DNA of 10,009 nucleotides from Anaerolineae bacterium (GCA_003524705.1 DQGV01000472.1:1-10009), one strand, 5' to 3'. Numbered from the stretch's first letter, positions 1-7,039 are shown. The notes: generated from the sequence alone by a model not told the origin. Program-made: numbers and translations.

Positions 1-51
1 GCCTCTTACGACGGGGAAAGTTGATTCTAGTTGTCTAACATTTTCTTTCAT
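1..51 (-). CDS. Possible 5' fragment of a leftward gene (runs off the edge)
   Basis: An ATG on the minus strand at 51-49 opens 17 codons that run without a stop to the window edge, reading MKENVRQLESTFPVVRG. A GAGGAA stretch (plus-strand TTCCTC, 64-69) lies 12 bases upstream of the ATG, which is a little far for a Shine-Dalgarno sequence. If real, the gene would be divergent from serA and share the 52-324 intergenic region. The fragment is too short to identify. The alternative is that the plus strand carries the tail of an upstream gene: all three plus frames hit a stop between 22 and 55, so this cannot be excluded. Confidence is low. Confidence 0.3.
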   Translation of the reverse strand, partial: MKENVRQLESTFPVVRG

Positions 52-89
52 TTGATTATACTGTTCCTCAACAAATTTTATCAAAATAA

Positions 90-117
90 TTGACAAACCC
101 TATCGCCATGATAGAAT
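90..117 (+). promoter_or_regulatory. Sigma70-type promoter for serA
   Basis: TTGACA (90-95) and TAGAAT (112-117) are separated by 16 bases, a near-consensus housekeeping promoter pointing at serA. Transcription would start near 124, leaving a leader of about 200 bases that contains the repeats at 151-167 and 207-304. A short inverted repeat, CTATC (100-104) and GATAG (110-114) with a 5-base spacer, lies in the promoter spacer and overlaps the -10 element, so it could be a repressor site. The promoter call rests on sequence match only. Confidence 0.6.
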
Positions 118-150
118 AACATCTTGTGTGAATAATCCCTTAGGCGGTGT

Positions 151-167
151 GTTGAGCCTGTCGAAAC
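151..167. repeat. Short dispersed repeat GTTGAGCCTGTCGAAAC
   Basis: This 17-base sequence (reverse complement GTTTCGACAGGCTCAAC) matches a short motif that I recall as scattered through intergenic regions of many environmental bacterial genomes. Its right part can fold as CTGT-CGAA-ACAG (158-169). It lies in the presumed serA leader. Only one copy is present here, so the repeat status rests on recollection rather than on the window. Confidence 0.4.
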
Positions 168-206
168 AGATGATAGGATTATAGAAAATCGTAATATGAA
201 AAATAA

Positions 207-304
207 ATCCCGAAGGGATGGCCTAGAATTCAAAACTATGTCACCCCCTTCGGGGTTTATATAAAAATCCACCAAAATCTATAAAAATTTCACTCCTTCG
301 GAGT
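207..304. repeat. Cluster of three REP-like mini-hairpins
   Basis: Three small palindromes share a GAA/TTC loop. H1 is ATCCC-GAA-GGGAT at 207-219. H2 is CCCC-TTC-GGGG at 245-255. H3 is ACTCC-TTC-GGAGT at 292-304. H1 is inverted relative to H2 and H3 (loop GAA versus TTC), which gives the head-to-head layout of a REP doublet plus one more unit. H2 and H3 share flanks (TCAC before, GTTTATA after) and lie about 49 bases apart, so they look like diverged copies of one unit. The cluster ends 8 bases before the serA ribosome binding site. No RAYT transposase is present in the window. An RNA-level regulatory role is possible but unsupported. Confidence 0.55.
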
Positions 305-324
305 TTATAAATAAGGATTATTAA

Positions 325-1227
325 ATGAAAATTATTATCTGCGACAAAATGGAAAAAGAATACATTGAACAAATGCGTGCATCAGGTTTAACAGTTGATG
401 TACGTGATGATAATATTTCACCTGAAGAATTATTAACCGTTTTACCAAGTTATGACGGCATGGTCGTCAGGTCAAGGACGAAGGTAAAGAAAAATTTGAT
501 AGATGCATGTCCCAACTTGAAGGTCATAGTAAGAGGCGGTGTTGGGCTCGATACAATTGATTATGAATACGCTGAGTCCAAAAATATCAAAGTCATGAAT
601 ACGCCTTTAGCTAGTTCCGCATCTGTTGCAGAGTTAGCCATCGGATATATGTTTATGTTAGCAAGGTCATTATATAAAGCAAGTGCTTCGATGAAAACAG
701 AAATGTGGGACAAGAAAAGTTTTGAAGGCGATGAAATTGGCGGAAAAACTTTGGGCTTGATTGGTATTGGAAATATTGGTAAAGAAGTTGCCAAACGTGC
801 CAATGCTTTGGGTATGACTGTGATTGCGTATGACCCGTATGTAAAAGAAGTTGATGGAATCAAATTACTTGGTTTAGATGAATTGCTCGCTCAAGCAGAT
901 TACATCAGTTTACATTTACCAAAGACGAATGAATCAGCCAATATGATTAGCACCGCACAATTTGCAAAAATGAAAAATGGTGTGCGAATTATCAATTGTG
1001 CGCGTGGCGGAATCATTGATGAAAATGCTTTGTATGATGCTTTGGTGAATGGAAAAGTTGCTGGCGCGGCATTAGACGTATTCAATGAAGAACCACCCAC
1101 CGATTGGAAGTTAGCAAAATTAGAAAATGTGATTGCTTCTCCGCACATTGGGGCGGCGACGAAAGAAGCACAAGCACGAGTGGGTGCGGAAGTAGCAGAA
1201 AAAATTATTGCTTTTGCAAAGAAATAG
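325..1227 (+). CDS. serA: D-3-phosphoglycerate dehydrogenase, short ACT-less form
   Basis: This 300-residue cytosolic D-2-hydroxyacid dehydrogenase most likely oxidises 3-phosphoglycerate to 3-phosphohydroxypyruvate with NAD+, the first step of serine synthesis. The substrate-binding lobe includes VVRSRTKV (47-54) and VRGGVGLDTID (69-79). The Rossmann motif GIGNIG is at 147-152, with Asp170 ending the second strand (AYD), which favours NAD+. The catalytic set is Arg227 (CARGG), Glu256 (NEEPP) and His274 (SPHIGAAT). The protein stops after the second part of the catalytic domain, so it lacks the ACT and intervening domains of long PGDHs and should not show ACT-type serine feedback. AAGGAT (313-318) lies 6 bases before the ATG and fixes the start. 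The DUF1015 gene follows on the same strand, which supports serine metabolism. Another 2-hydroxyacid dehydrogenase specificity is possible but less likely. Confidence 0.82.
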   Translation: MKIIICDKMEKEYIEQMRASGLTVDVRDDNISPEELLTVLPSYDGMVVRSRTKVKKNLIDACPNLKVIVRGGVGLDTIDYEYAESKNIKVMNTPLASSASVAELAIGYMFMLARSLYKASASMKTEMWDKKSFEGDEIGGKTLGLIGIGNIGKEVAKRANALGMTVIAYDPYVKEVDGIKLLGLDELLAQADYISLHLPKTNESANMISTAQFAKMKNGVRIINCARGGIIDENALYDALVNGKVAGAALDVFNEEPPTDWKLAKLENVIASPHIGAATKEAQARVGAEVAEKIIAFAKK

Positions 1228-1231
1228 TGAT

Positions 1232-1329
1232 GTCATTGCGATGAGTGCATTTGCTCTTTCCGACGAAGCAATCCCTTTGTATTTGGAGATTGCTTCGGGC
1301 ATACAACAAGAACGCCCTCGCAACGACAT
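1232..1329. repeat. Dispersed MITE-like inverted repeat between serA and the DUF1015 gene
   Basis: The element begins TGTCATTGCGA (1232-1242) and ends TCGCAACGACA (1319-1329); these termini are inverted repeats with one mismatch. Inside, CGAAGCAATC (1265-1274) pairs perfectly with GATTGCTTCG (1289-1298). This matches the GTCATTGCGAGG...GAAGCAATC family that I know as a non-coding dispersed hairpin repeat in many bacterial genomes. It fills nearly the whole gap between the two genes: it starts 4 bases after the serA stop and ends 12 bases before the next start. It encodes nothing and would form a long imperfect hairpin in the mRNA. Confidence 0.8.
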
Positions 1330-1341
1330 AGAAGCGGCGAC

Positions 1342-2661
1342 ATGAAAACCTTTTCGGACATCGGCGTTCAAATTTCACAAGTGTATATTCCAAAACCAAA
1401 TATTGATTTAAGCAAATGGGCAGTGATTGCTTGTGACCAATTCACTTCTGAACCAGAATATTGGCACGAAGTTGAAAAGATAGTTGGTGATTCTGTTTCA
1501 ACATTAAATTTAATTCTTCCTGAAGTGTATTTGGAGAATGAAGATAAAGACCAGCGGGTCAAGCAGATTCAATCCACTATGAAGAAATATCTGGAAGACG
1601 ATTTGCTTCAAATGCACGAAGGTCTGATTTATGTTGAAAGAACGATTCAAGGAAAAACCCGCAAAGGCATTATGTTATGCCTTGATTTAGAACAATATGA
1701 TTTCAAAGGGGATACAAAAGTCTTAATTCATCCAACCGAAGGAACCATCATAGACCGTTTGCCACCGCGGGTCAAAGTTCGGGAAAATGCAATTTTAGAA
1801 CTACCGCATATTTTAGTTTTGATAGATGACCCAAATCATACAGTCATCGAGTCTGTAAGCAAGGCAAAAGCAGATTTGAAAAAGTTATATGATTTTGAAT
1901 TGATGCTGGAGAGTGGACACTTAGCAGGATATTTAGTTCCTGAAGAACTTGAGAATCAGGTGATTGAGTCATTGCGCTTACTTGCGAACCAAGAAGATTT
2001 CATTAAAAAATATAATTTGAGTCACAATGAGCCTGTTTTCTTATTTGCTATGGGAGATGGCAATCATTCGATGGCGGCGGCAAAAGAATATTGGGATCAG
2101 ATTAAGCCCCAAGTTGGTATGAATCATCCAGCACGATATGCTTTGGTCGAAATTGTCAATGTGCACGATGAAGGTCTAGAGTTTGAACCGATTCATCGTA
2201 TCTTATTTAATTTGCAACGAGATTTGCTTGTTGAATTGAAAAATTATTTTGGTGAAAACTTTAGTAATTCAACAGCATCAAGTTATGAAGAAATGACTCA
2301 AAAGGTAGATTCTGCTGAGGGTCAGAAACAGGTTGTCGGTCTAGTAAGAGGCAGGAATCAATTTGGAGTCATCGAGATTGCGAATCCAAAATCCAATTTA
2401 GCAGTTGGCACAATTCAATCTTTCTTAGATGTATTTATGGAAAATAACGGTGCAGAAAAAATTGATTATGTGCATGGTGAAGACGTCTTGAAAAAAATCG
2501 CATCACAAAAAGAACATGCAGGGTTTTATTTGGCTGGGATGCACAAATCTGATTTGTTCAAAACTGTGATTGTGGATGGTGTCTTGCCACGCAAAGCTTT
2601 TTCGATGGGCGAGGCAAAAGACAAACGATTTTATTTGGAAGCAAGAAAGATTGTTAGTTAG
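1342..2661 (+). CDS. DUF1015 family protein (possible SerK-like enzyme)
   Basis: This soluble 439-residue protein spans the usual full length of DUF1015. Recognisable blocks are CDQFTSEPEYW (31-41), the HPTEGTIIDRLPPR region with a following RENA (130-149), the family signature MGDGNHSMAAAK (237-248; ADGHHR in many relatives), LEFEPIHRIL (279-288), VHGED (377-381) and a C-terminal LPRKAFSMGEAK...RFYLEARKI (415-437). DUF1015 genes commonly sit beside serA or serC, as here. I recall that some members have been linked to free-serine kinase (SerK-like) activity, but I cannot verify this and it is not proven for this protein. No membrane segment or signal peptide is visible. No convincing Shine-Dalgarno precedes the ATG: the bases just upstream belong to the dispersed repeat at 1232-1329. 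Translation may rely on coupling or a weak leader. The stop overlaps the convergent helicase stop. Confidence 0.8.
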   Translation: MKTFSDIGVQISQVYIPKPNIDLSKWAVIACDQFTSEPEYWHEVEKIVGDSVSTLNLILPEVYLENEDKDQRVKQIQSTMKKYLEDDLLQMHEGLIYVERTIQGKTRKGIMLCLDLEQYDFKGDTKVLIHPTEGTIIDRLPPRVKVRENAILELPHILVLIDDPNHTVIESVSKAKADLKKLYDFELMLESGHLAGYLVPEELENQVIESLRLLANQEDFIKKYNLSHNEPVFLFAMGDGNHSMAAAKEYWDQIKPQVGMNHPARYALVEIVNVHDEGLEFEPIHRILFNLQRDLLVELKNYFGENFSNSTASSYEEMTQKVDSAEGQKQVVGLVRGRNQFGVIEIANPKSNLAVGTIQSFLDVFMENNGAEKIDYVHGEDVLKKIASQKEHAGFYLAGMHKSDLFKTVIVDGVLPRKAFSMGEAKDKRFYLEARKIVS

Positions 2662-5174
2662 GGGATTAGCATTTTCAAGATTTCAATCGTTTCATTTTTT
2701 CCGCCCACACCATTTTCACCGCCCGGTCCCACACATGATGGACAGCCATCAATACATTCACATTGCGTTACCAATTCATAAGCACGTTGAATTAATTCAT
2801 CATGAATTTCAAAAAGTTTTTGGCTGAAACCAATTCCAGCGGGAACCAAATCATATAAAACAACAGAAGGATTTCCATTGATTGAACCTGTTGGGTCTGT
2901 ATGATTTCCTAAATCTCTGGCATCACACATCAAAAATAATGGCGAGAGATTTCCCAACACAAAACCTAACCCTGCCAACCCACTTCGCATGCGTACATTT
3001 TGTTCCACTTTGTGATGACAACTTGGACAAAGCGTTGTTAAATTTTCTAAACGATTCGCTTCTTCGGCCGATGTAAATGTACGAAACGGAGTTTTGTGAT
3101 GCACATCATGTTGACGATTTGATTCTTTCCCGCCGCATACCTGACATGTAAACTGGTCACGCTTCCTGACAGTTTCTCTTATCTTTTGCCAATCTGGTCC
3201 GTAATCGTTTGGGTCGTTTGTCCATGCACCTGATTCTCTTAAGTGATTCAGTGTTTGTTCAGATAAAGTTAGCCAATACCCAGTGGTTTGTAATTCAGAC
3301 GGAGGTAACTCTAATGGTTCTTCTCCTAAATTTTCATTGGTGAACCATCTTAGTTTTTTAAATCCAACAACTTGTGTGGTGACTTGTATCTCTCCATAGC
3401 CTTTTTCACCACCTTTGATATTTTGATTTTCATTTGTAGATAACACTTGAATCTCAGAACGTTGTTGTGCTTCGGTGAAATAATCTAAACCAACAGGTAC
3501 AAGTTGAGCATTATGATTTTCAAGATTTAATTCTTGCACAAAATATTGCTGTGCTTCGTGCATATAAATCGCCCCTGGATGAATCATCCAATGAGCAGAT
3601 TCGCCATCTACAGTTCCGATGGTGATAGGTCTGCCATCTGAATCAGTGGAAGTTAAAACAAAACTTTGGGGTGAAGCAGACCGCAACGAAATATTGGCGG
3701 CGGGATATTGGTCTTTCATCCAATAATATTTTTCGTTGGAAAAATGGCTTTCTTGATTTGAAACCAAAAAGTTAAGATATTCATCCAACAATTCATCAGA
3801 GATACTTCCAAAAGTATCCCCTTTTTGAAATGGCAATTCAAAAATCGCACAACGAAGATGCTCTAACAAAATCAATAAATGATTCGGATTCAACAATGCC
3901 ATTTCAGGTGAACGACCAAAAAAATATTCAGGATGATGTGCCAGGAATTGGTCTAATGGATTGGGGGATGCAACGAGAATCGAAACAGCTGGATCATCTC
4001 CACGCCCCGCTCTACCTGATTGTTGCCTTGCACTTGCAATGGTTCCGGGATAACCAACTAAAATTGCGGCGCCGAGTCCGCCGATGTCAATGCCGAGTTC
4101 AAGAGCAGTGGTTGCAACAACTGTTTTGACACTTCCATCACGAAGTCCTTGTTCTATTTCCCTTCGTTGCGTTGGGAGATAGCCACTTCTGTATCCGCGA
4201 ATTTGGTTATTCGTAATTGGTAATTTGTAAATAGAAATTAATGATTGCAGATTAGTTAATACAATTTCAACTGTTCTTCTCGTTCGTCCGAAGATAACGG
4301 ATTGAATATCATGTTTTAGTAAATCAATACCCAATCTCACACTTTCGAGCAGACTACTTTTTCTTAATCCCAAACTTGCATCTGTGACTGGCGGATTGTA
4401 AATAATAAAATGGCGTTCACCTTTGGATGAGCCATCATTATCAATGAGTTCAACGGGTTCTTCGATTAATTTTTCTGCTAATTCTTTTGGGTTACCAATC
4501 GTTGCAGATGCAAGAATAAATTGCGGATTTGCTCCATAAAACTTTGCAACACGTTTGAGTCTGCGAATCACATTAGCAACGTGTGAGCCGAAAACTCCTC
4601 GGTATGTATGGGCTTCGTCAATGACGATGAATTTTAGATTTGAGAAAAATTCAATCCAGTTGGCGTGATGTGGAAGAATGCCTGTGTGAAGCATATCTGG
4701 ATTGGATAAAACGATGTTTGCATTTTTGCGAATCGTAGAACGTTGAGGTTGGGGTGTATCGCCATCATATATTGCTGATTTACAATTTACGATTGACGAT
4801 TGAAGGGTTTGGAGATTAGATAACTGATCTTGTGCTAAAGCTTTGGTTGGGAATAAATATAAGGCTCGTGATTCTGGCTCTTCAATAATTTTTGCTAAAA
4901 CAGGTAAGTTGTAAGCAAGTGTTTTTCCGCTGGCAGTGCTGGTGGAGAGGATAATATTTTTATTTTCATGAACCTGAGTCCATGCGGAATGTTGGTGGGA
5001 GTAAAGCGAGGCAATTCTTAGCGAAGATAATGCTTGACGAATTGAATCAGGCATCCCCTTAGGAAGAGGAAGCGTTTGTGCTAGACGTGGCGGAGTCGTC
5101 TTCCATGCAGAAAAATTCGGCGCGGTTTGTTCGTCATCTTTCCAAAAATCTAAAAGAGTTTGCAATGTGTTCAA
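2658..5174 (-). CDS. DExH helicase of the YprA/MrfA-Hrq1 type with an embedded HNH nuclease domain
   Basis: This 838-residue superfamily-2 ATPase is predicted to unwind DNA in repair. Helicase motifs are STASGKT (79-85), DEAH (186-189), ASAT (222-225), ALELGIDIG (357-365) and QQSGRAGR (384-391). The C-terminus has the DUF1998/MZB zinc signature (Cys750, Cys805, Cys807, Cys811, Cys814) and the DLVPAGIGFS block (775-784). Between the WLTLSEQ block (634-640) and LMCDARDLG (748-756) lies an HNH module at about 661-726: Cys677-x2-Cys680, VHH (691-693), Asn711 and Cys716-x2-Cys719-His720. I start at TTG 5174, whose TTGA overlaps the TGA stop of the upstream membrane-protein gene. The open frame extends 39 codons further to an ATG at 5291, but that part lies inside the upstream gene and is a Cys-rich sequence unlike this family. 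No MrfB-like exonuclease gene is adjacent. The family call is firm; the nuclease activity is inferred. Confidence 0.88.
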   Translation of the reverse strand: MNTLQTLLDFWKDDEQTAPNFSAWKTTPPRLAQTLPLPKGMPDSIRQALSSLRIASLYSHQHSAWTQVHENKNIILSTSTASGKTLAYNLPVLAKIIEEPESRALYLFPTKALAQDQLSNLQTLQSSIVNCKSAIYDGDTPQPQRSTIRKNANIVLSNPDMLHTGILPHHANWIEFFSNLKFIVIDEAHTYRGVFGSHVANVIRRLKRVAKFYGANPQFILASATIGNPKELAEKLIEEPVELIDNDGSSKGERHFIIYNPPVTDASLGLRKSSLLESVRLGIDLLKHDIQSVIFGRTRRTVEIVLTNLQSLISIYKLPITNNQIRGYRSGYLPTQRREIEQGLRDGSVKTVVATTALELGIDIGGLGAAILVGYPGTIASARQQSGRAGRGDDPAVSILVASPNPLDQFLAHHPEYFFGRSPEMALLNPNHLLILLEHLRCAIFELPFQKGDTFGSISDELLDEYLNFLVSNQESHFSNEKYYWMKDQYPAANISLRSASPQSFVLTSTDSDGRPITIGTVDGESAHWMIHPGAIYMHEAQQYFVQELNLENHNAQLVPVGLDYFTEAQQRSEIQVLSTNENQNIKGGEKGYGEIQVTTQVVGFKKLRWFTNENLGEEPLELPPSELQTTGYWLTLSEQTLNHLRESGAWTNDPNDYGPDWQKIRETVRKRDQFTCQVCGGKESNRQHDVHHKTPFRTFTSAEEANRLENLTTLCPSCHHKVEQNVRMRSGLAGLGFVLGNLSPLFLMCDARDLGNHTDPTGSINGNPSVVLYDLVPAGIGFSQKLFEIHDELIQRAYELVTQCECIDGCPSCVGPGGENGVGGKNETIEILKMLIP
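4201..4234. repeat. Degenerate tandem heptanucleotides inside the helicase gene
   Basis: The plus strand shows four consecutive 7-base units ending in GT (ATTTGGT at 4201, TATTCGT, AATTGGT, then AATTTGT at 4222-4228), with a partial fifth. In shifted register the consensus is GTAAWTN. On the coding strand this is residues 314-325 (around YKLPITNNQI), just before the conserved GYRSGYLP block. It looks like an extragenic-type heptad repeat now read as protein, in a stretch where family members vary. Confidence 0.45.
4777..4804. repeat. Second heptanucleotide tract inside the helicase gene
   Basis: Four contiguous 7-base units are present: GATTTAC (4777), AATTTAC, GATTGAC and GATTGAA (4798-4804). 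Their reverse complement reads GTAAATC/GTAAATT, the same family as the tract at 4201-4234 but on the opposite strand. It encodes residues 124-133 (LQSSIVNCKS), just before the conserved YDGDTP block, again a likely surface linker. Confidence 0.45.
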
Positions 5175-6181
5175 GAGGTTTGTTTGATTTCGCCTATATG
5201 TAAAGTGCGGAATGCCCAAGCACCAACAGCAAGCGGAAACCAAAATGTAACAGCACGATAAATTAGTGTGATGACGACTGCTTGACTCCAATTGACGTTC
5301 AATGAAGTTAATGCAATGGGCATAATGCCTTCAACAATGCCGATGCCAGATGGAGTAGGTGAAACGATTAAGAAAAGATAGGCGAGTGAAAAACCTGCAA
5401 TGATGGTGCCTGCTGAAAATGGGACTTGAAAGGATAGAAATGAGCAAATCAAAATTAGCATTAATAAGCCTTTATCTAAAATCCCCCATAAGATAGGTCT
5501 GATTAAGCTAGACGGTTTTTCAGTTAAGCCCGAAAAGCCGTCTGAAATTTCATGTGCATACTCATGGGCGCGAGTTTCGCTGAGATAATTTTCTTTGCCG
5601 AAAAAATTTACAATGCGATTAACACCACGCGCAATTTTTGCGAGTAGTTTGCCAAGTTTTTCTGCAGAACGGTAGCCAAGATATAAAACGAATCCATAAG
5701 CTATTGCGATGGTAAATAAGAATAACGAAGCAGAAATTTCACCTGCATCTAAATCGTTGCGGCGGAATAAAATGATTAATCCTAAAGCGAGGATGACCAA
5801 AAATGCGGCTTGATCTAATAAAAGAAATAACGCGGCGGCGACTGTGGCTTTGCCAGTAGGGTGACCACGTCTGCGAGCTTCAGATGCAAATAAGGCAACG
5901 CCTCCAGCTCCACCTGTGGGAGCAACGATGTTGATAAATGTTGCGGCGGTTGCCATGCGAGTTAAAGTAATGACGTTATCATGTATTCCAAGTAAATGAA
6001 AAATGGATTGATACATTCTGCCAGTGGTTACAAACCAAATGGATTGAATCACCAGTGCTAATAGGAAATATCTAAGATGTGCTTTTTGTAAGGTGAGTAG
6101 AATGGTTTCAAGTTCACTAAAACTTAGAGCAACGATAATTGCGCCGAGAAATAATATGAAGACAACGAACAGTTTTTTCAT
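5171..6181 (-). CDS. UPF0104/YbhN-AglD family multi-TM protein (lysylphosphatidylglycerol synthase TM-like)
   Basis: This 336-residue integral membrane protein has about eight hydrophobic segments, clearest near 4-20, 37-55, 112-138, 151-170, 229-250, 255-275 and 298-325. Family signatures are NIVAPTGGAGG (84-94), the LLDQAAF segment (121-127) and SPTPSGIGIVEG (274-285), typical of the flippase-like domain of MprF and stand-alone YbhN/AglD homologues. There is no C-terminal aminoacyl-transferase domain, so it is the stand-alone membrane half. The substrate is unknown; family proteins are tied to lipid or lipid-linked sugar handling. The ATG follows the lipoprotein stop after 20 bases with no clear Shine-Dalgarno, which suggests reinitiation within an operon. 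Its TGA overlaps the helicase TTG start. Confidence 0.8.
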   Translation of the reverse strand: MKKLFVVFILFLGAIIVALSFSELETILLTLQKAHLRYFLLALVIQSIWFVTTGRMYQSIFHLLGIHDNVITLTRMATAATFINIVAPTGGAGGVALFASEARRRGHPTGKATVAAALFLLLDQAAFLVILALGLIILFRRNDLDAGEISASLFLFTIAIAYGFVLYLGYRSAEKLGKLLAKIARGVNRIVNFFGKENYLSETRAHEYAHEISDGFSGLTEKPSSLIRPILWGILDKGLLMLILICSFLSFQVPFSAGTIIAGFSLAYLFLIVSPTPSGIGIVEGIMPIALTSLNVNWSQAVVITLIYRAVTFWFPLAVGAWAFRTLHIGEIKQTS

Positions 6182-6201
6182 TCAATAACTACATGGGTGA
6201 A

Positions 6202-6990
6202 TTATGGAATTGCAATTGGAAGTTGCTCAATTGGTATTGAAAGTTGTACATTAGAAGCATACACCCAAGCAAGCACTCCGGGTTGCTCAGGCACTTCTAC
6301 TTGTATCCACAAATTATCGGATGTTCGACCAAATGCATTGGCAGTAGCACTAACTGATAAAACTGCCGGCGTAGCAGAGTTAAAATCTGGAGAGGTACGC
6401 AGATTTAATTCGTTTGGTCCGGGATTGGTAACAATAGGTGGTGAAGAAATGGCTGTTGGCTCATCAGCTGTTTCAGTAGTCCCTGGCGGAGGAGGTGTAG
6501 TTACTGGTAAGGTAATACCAAGCAAGCGTGCTAATTCCACATCATACAGTAAATGAAATTCACGAGATTTTGCAATATTTGCATTGACAAAATTCGGGTC
6601 TGAGTTTCCCATAAATGCGAGCAACGTTTGAACGACTGATTTCATGTGTTCAAGTTGGTATTTCTTAAGCGTAAACAAACAAGAGGGTATTTCTTGTTCT
6701 TCTGCATCTCGTAGAACTCTTTGTAATTCAGGGATGATAACAACAAGTTGGTTTTGAGGTGTATTGGATGCTAATGTTGCGTAATCATCAAATTCACGCA
6801 TCAATTTGTTAACTTTTGTCACTTCTTCTGTAAGTTGAGGTACCAAGCAAGGGTCTAATGTTGCAGTAGCTTCAACTGTTACTATTGGAGCAGGCGTTGG
6901 TGTTTCATTTGTCGTATTCTCTGCTGTACCGCAAGCAATCAGTGTTAATGCTAAAAACAGATTTGAAATAAATTTGGTCATACTTTTCAT
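6202..6990 (-). CDS. SH3-domain lipoprotein
   Basis: This 262-residue protein is exported and lipid-anchored: a basic N-terminus (MKSMTK) and hydrophobic core lead to the lipobox LIAC with Cys20. A Thr/Pro-rich linker (about 22-46) follows. Next is a helical region (about 47-160) with two cysteines (Cys48, Cys104) that could pair outside the membrane. A second Pro/Thr linker (161-192) leads to a C-terminal bacterial SH3-like domain (about 192-252) with LNLRTSPDFNS, the aromatic Trp228 and WVYASNVQL (242-250). SH3 modules of this type often bind cell-wall peptides or ligands, but the ligand here is unknown. AAGGAA (plus 6996-7001) is 5 bases before the ATG and supports the first Met over Met4. 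The gene starts 49 bases downstream of rrf2 and probably shares its transcript. The helical region is not a family I recognise. Confidence 0.75.
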   Translation of the reverse strand: MKSMTKFISNLFLALTLIACGTAENTTNETPTPAPIVTVEATATLDPCLVPQLTEEVTKVNKLMREFDDYATLASNTPQNQLVVIIPELQRVLRDAEEQEIPSCLFTLKKYQLEHMKSVVQTLLAFMGNSDPNFVNANIAKSREFHLLYDVELARLLGITLPVTTPPPPGTTETADEPTAISSPPIVTNPGPNELNLRTSPDFNSATPAVLSVSATANAFGRTSDNLWIQVEVPEQPGVLAWVYASNVQLSIPIEQLPIAIP

Positions 6991-7039
6991 GTTAATTCCT
7001 TAAGTCGTTCATAGTAATTTGTATTCTAACAAAACAATT

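Noticed and set aside
81..275. 64-codon minus-strand open frame over the serA leader
   Set aside because: It runs through the promoter and the mini-hairpins; composition and product do not look protein-like.
207..304. CRISPR array or riboswitch
   Set aside because: The three hairpins are unequal, partly inverted and not regularly spaced with unique spacers, and no known riboswitch core is visible.
561..1399. Several minus-strand open frames of 64-100 codons over serA and the following gap
   Set aside because: They are antisense shadows of serA and of the repeat at 1232-1329, with no family features or ribosome binding sites.
2570..4129. Plus-strand open frames of 64-99 codons opposite the helicase
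   Set aside because: They are mirror frames of a well-supported gene, rich in His and Trp, with no recognisable domain.
5175..5291. Upstream 39-codon extension of the helicase frame to an ATG at 5291
   Set aside because: It lies entirely inside the membrane-protein gene in another frame and encodes a Cys-rich sequence (LSCCYILVSACCWC) unlike the helicase family. The TTG at 5174 fits the stop-start overlap.
6197..6556. 119-codon plus-strand open frame opposite the lipoprotein gene
   Set aside because: The minus frame has a lipobox, linkers and an SH3 domain; the plus frame is its shadow.
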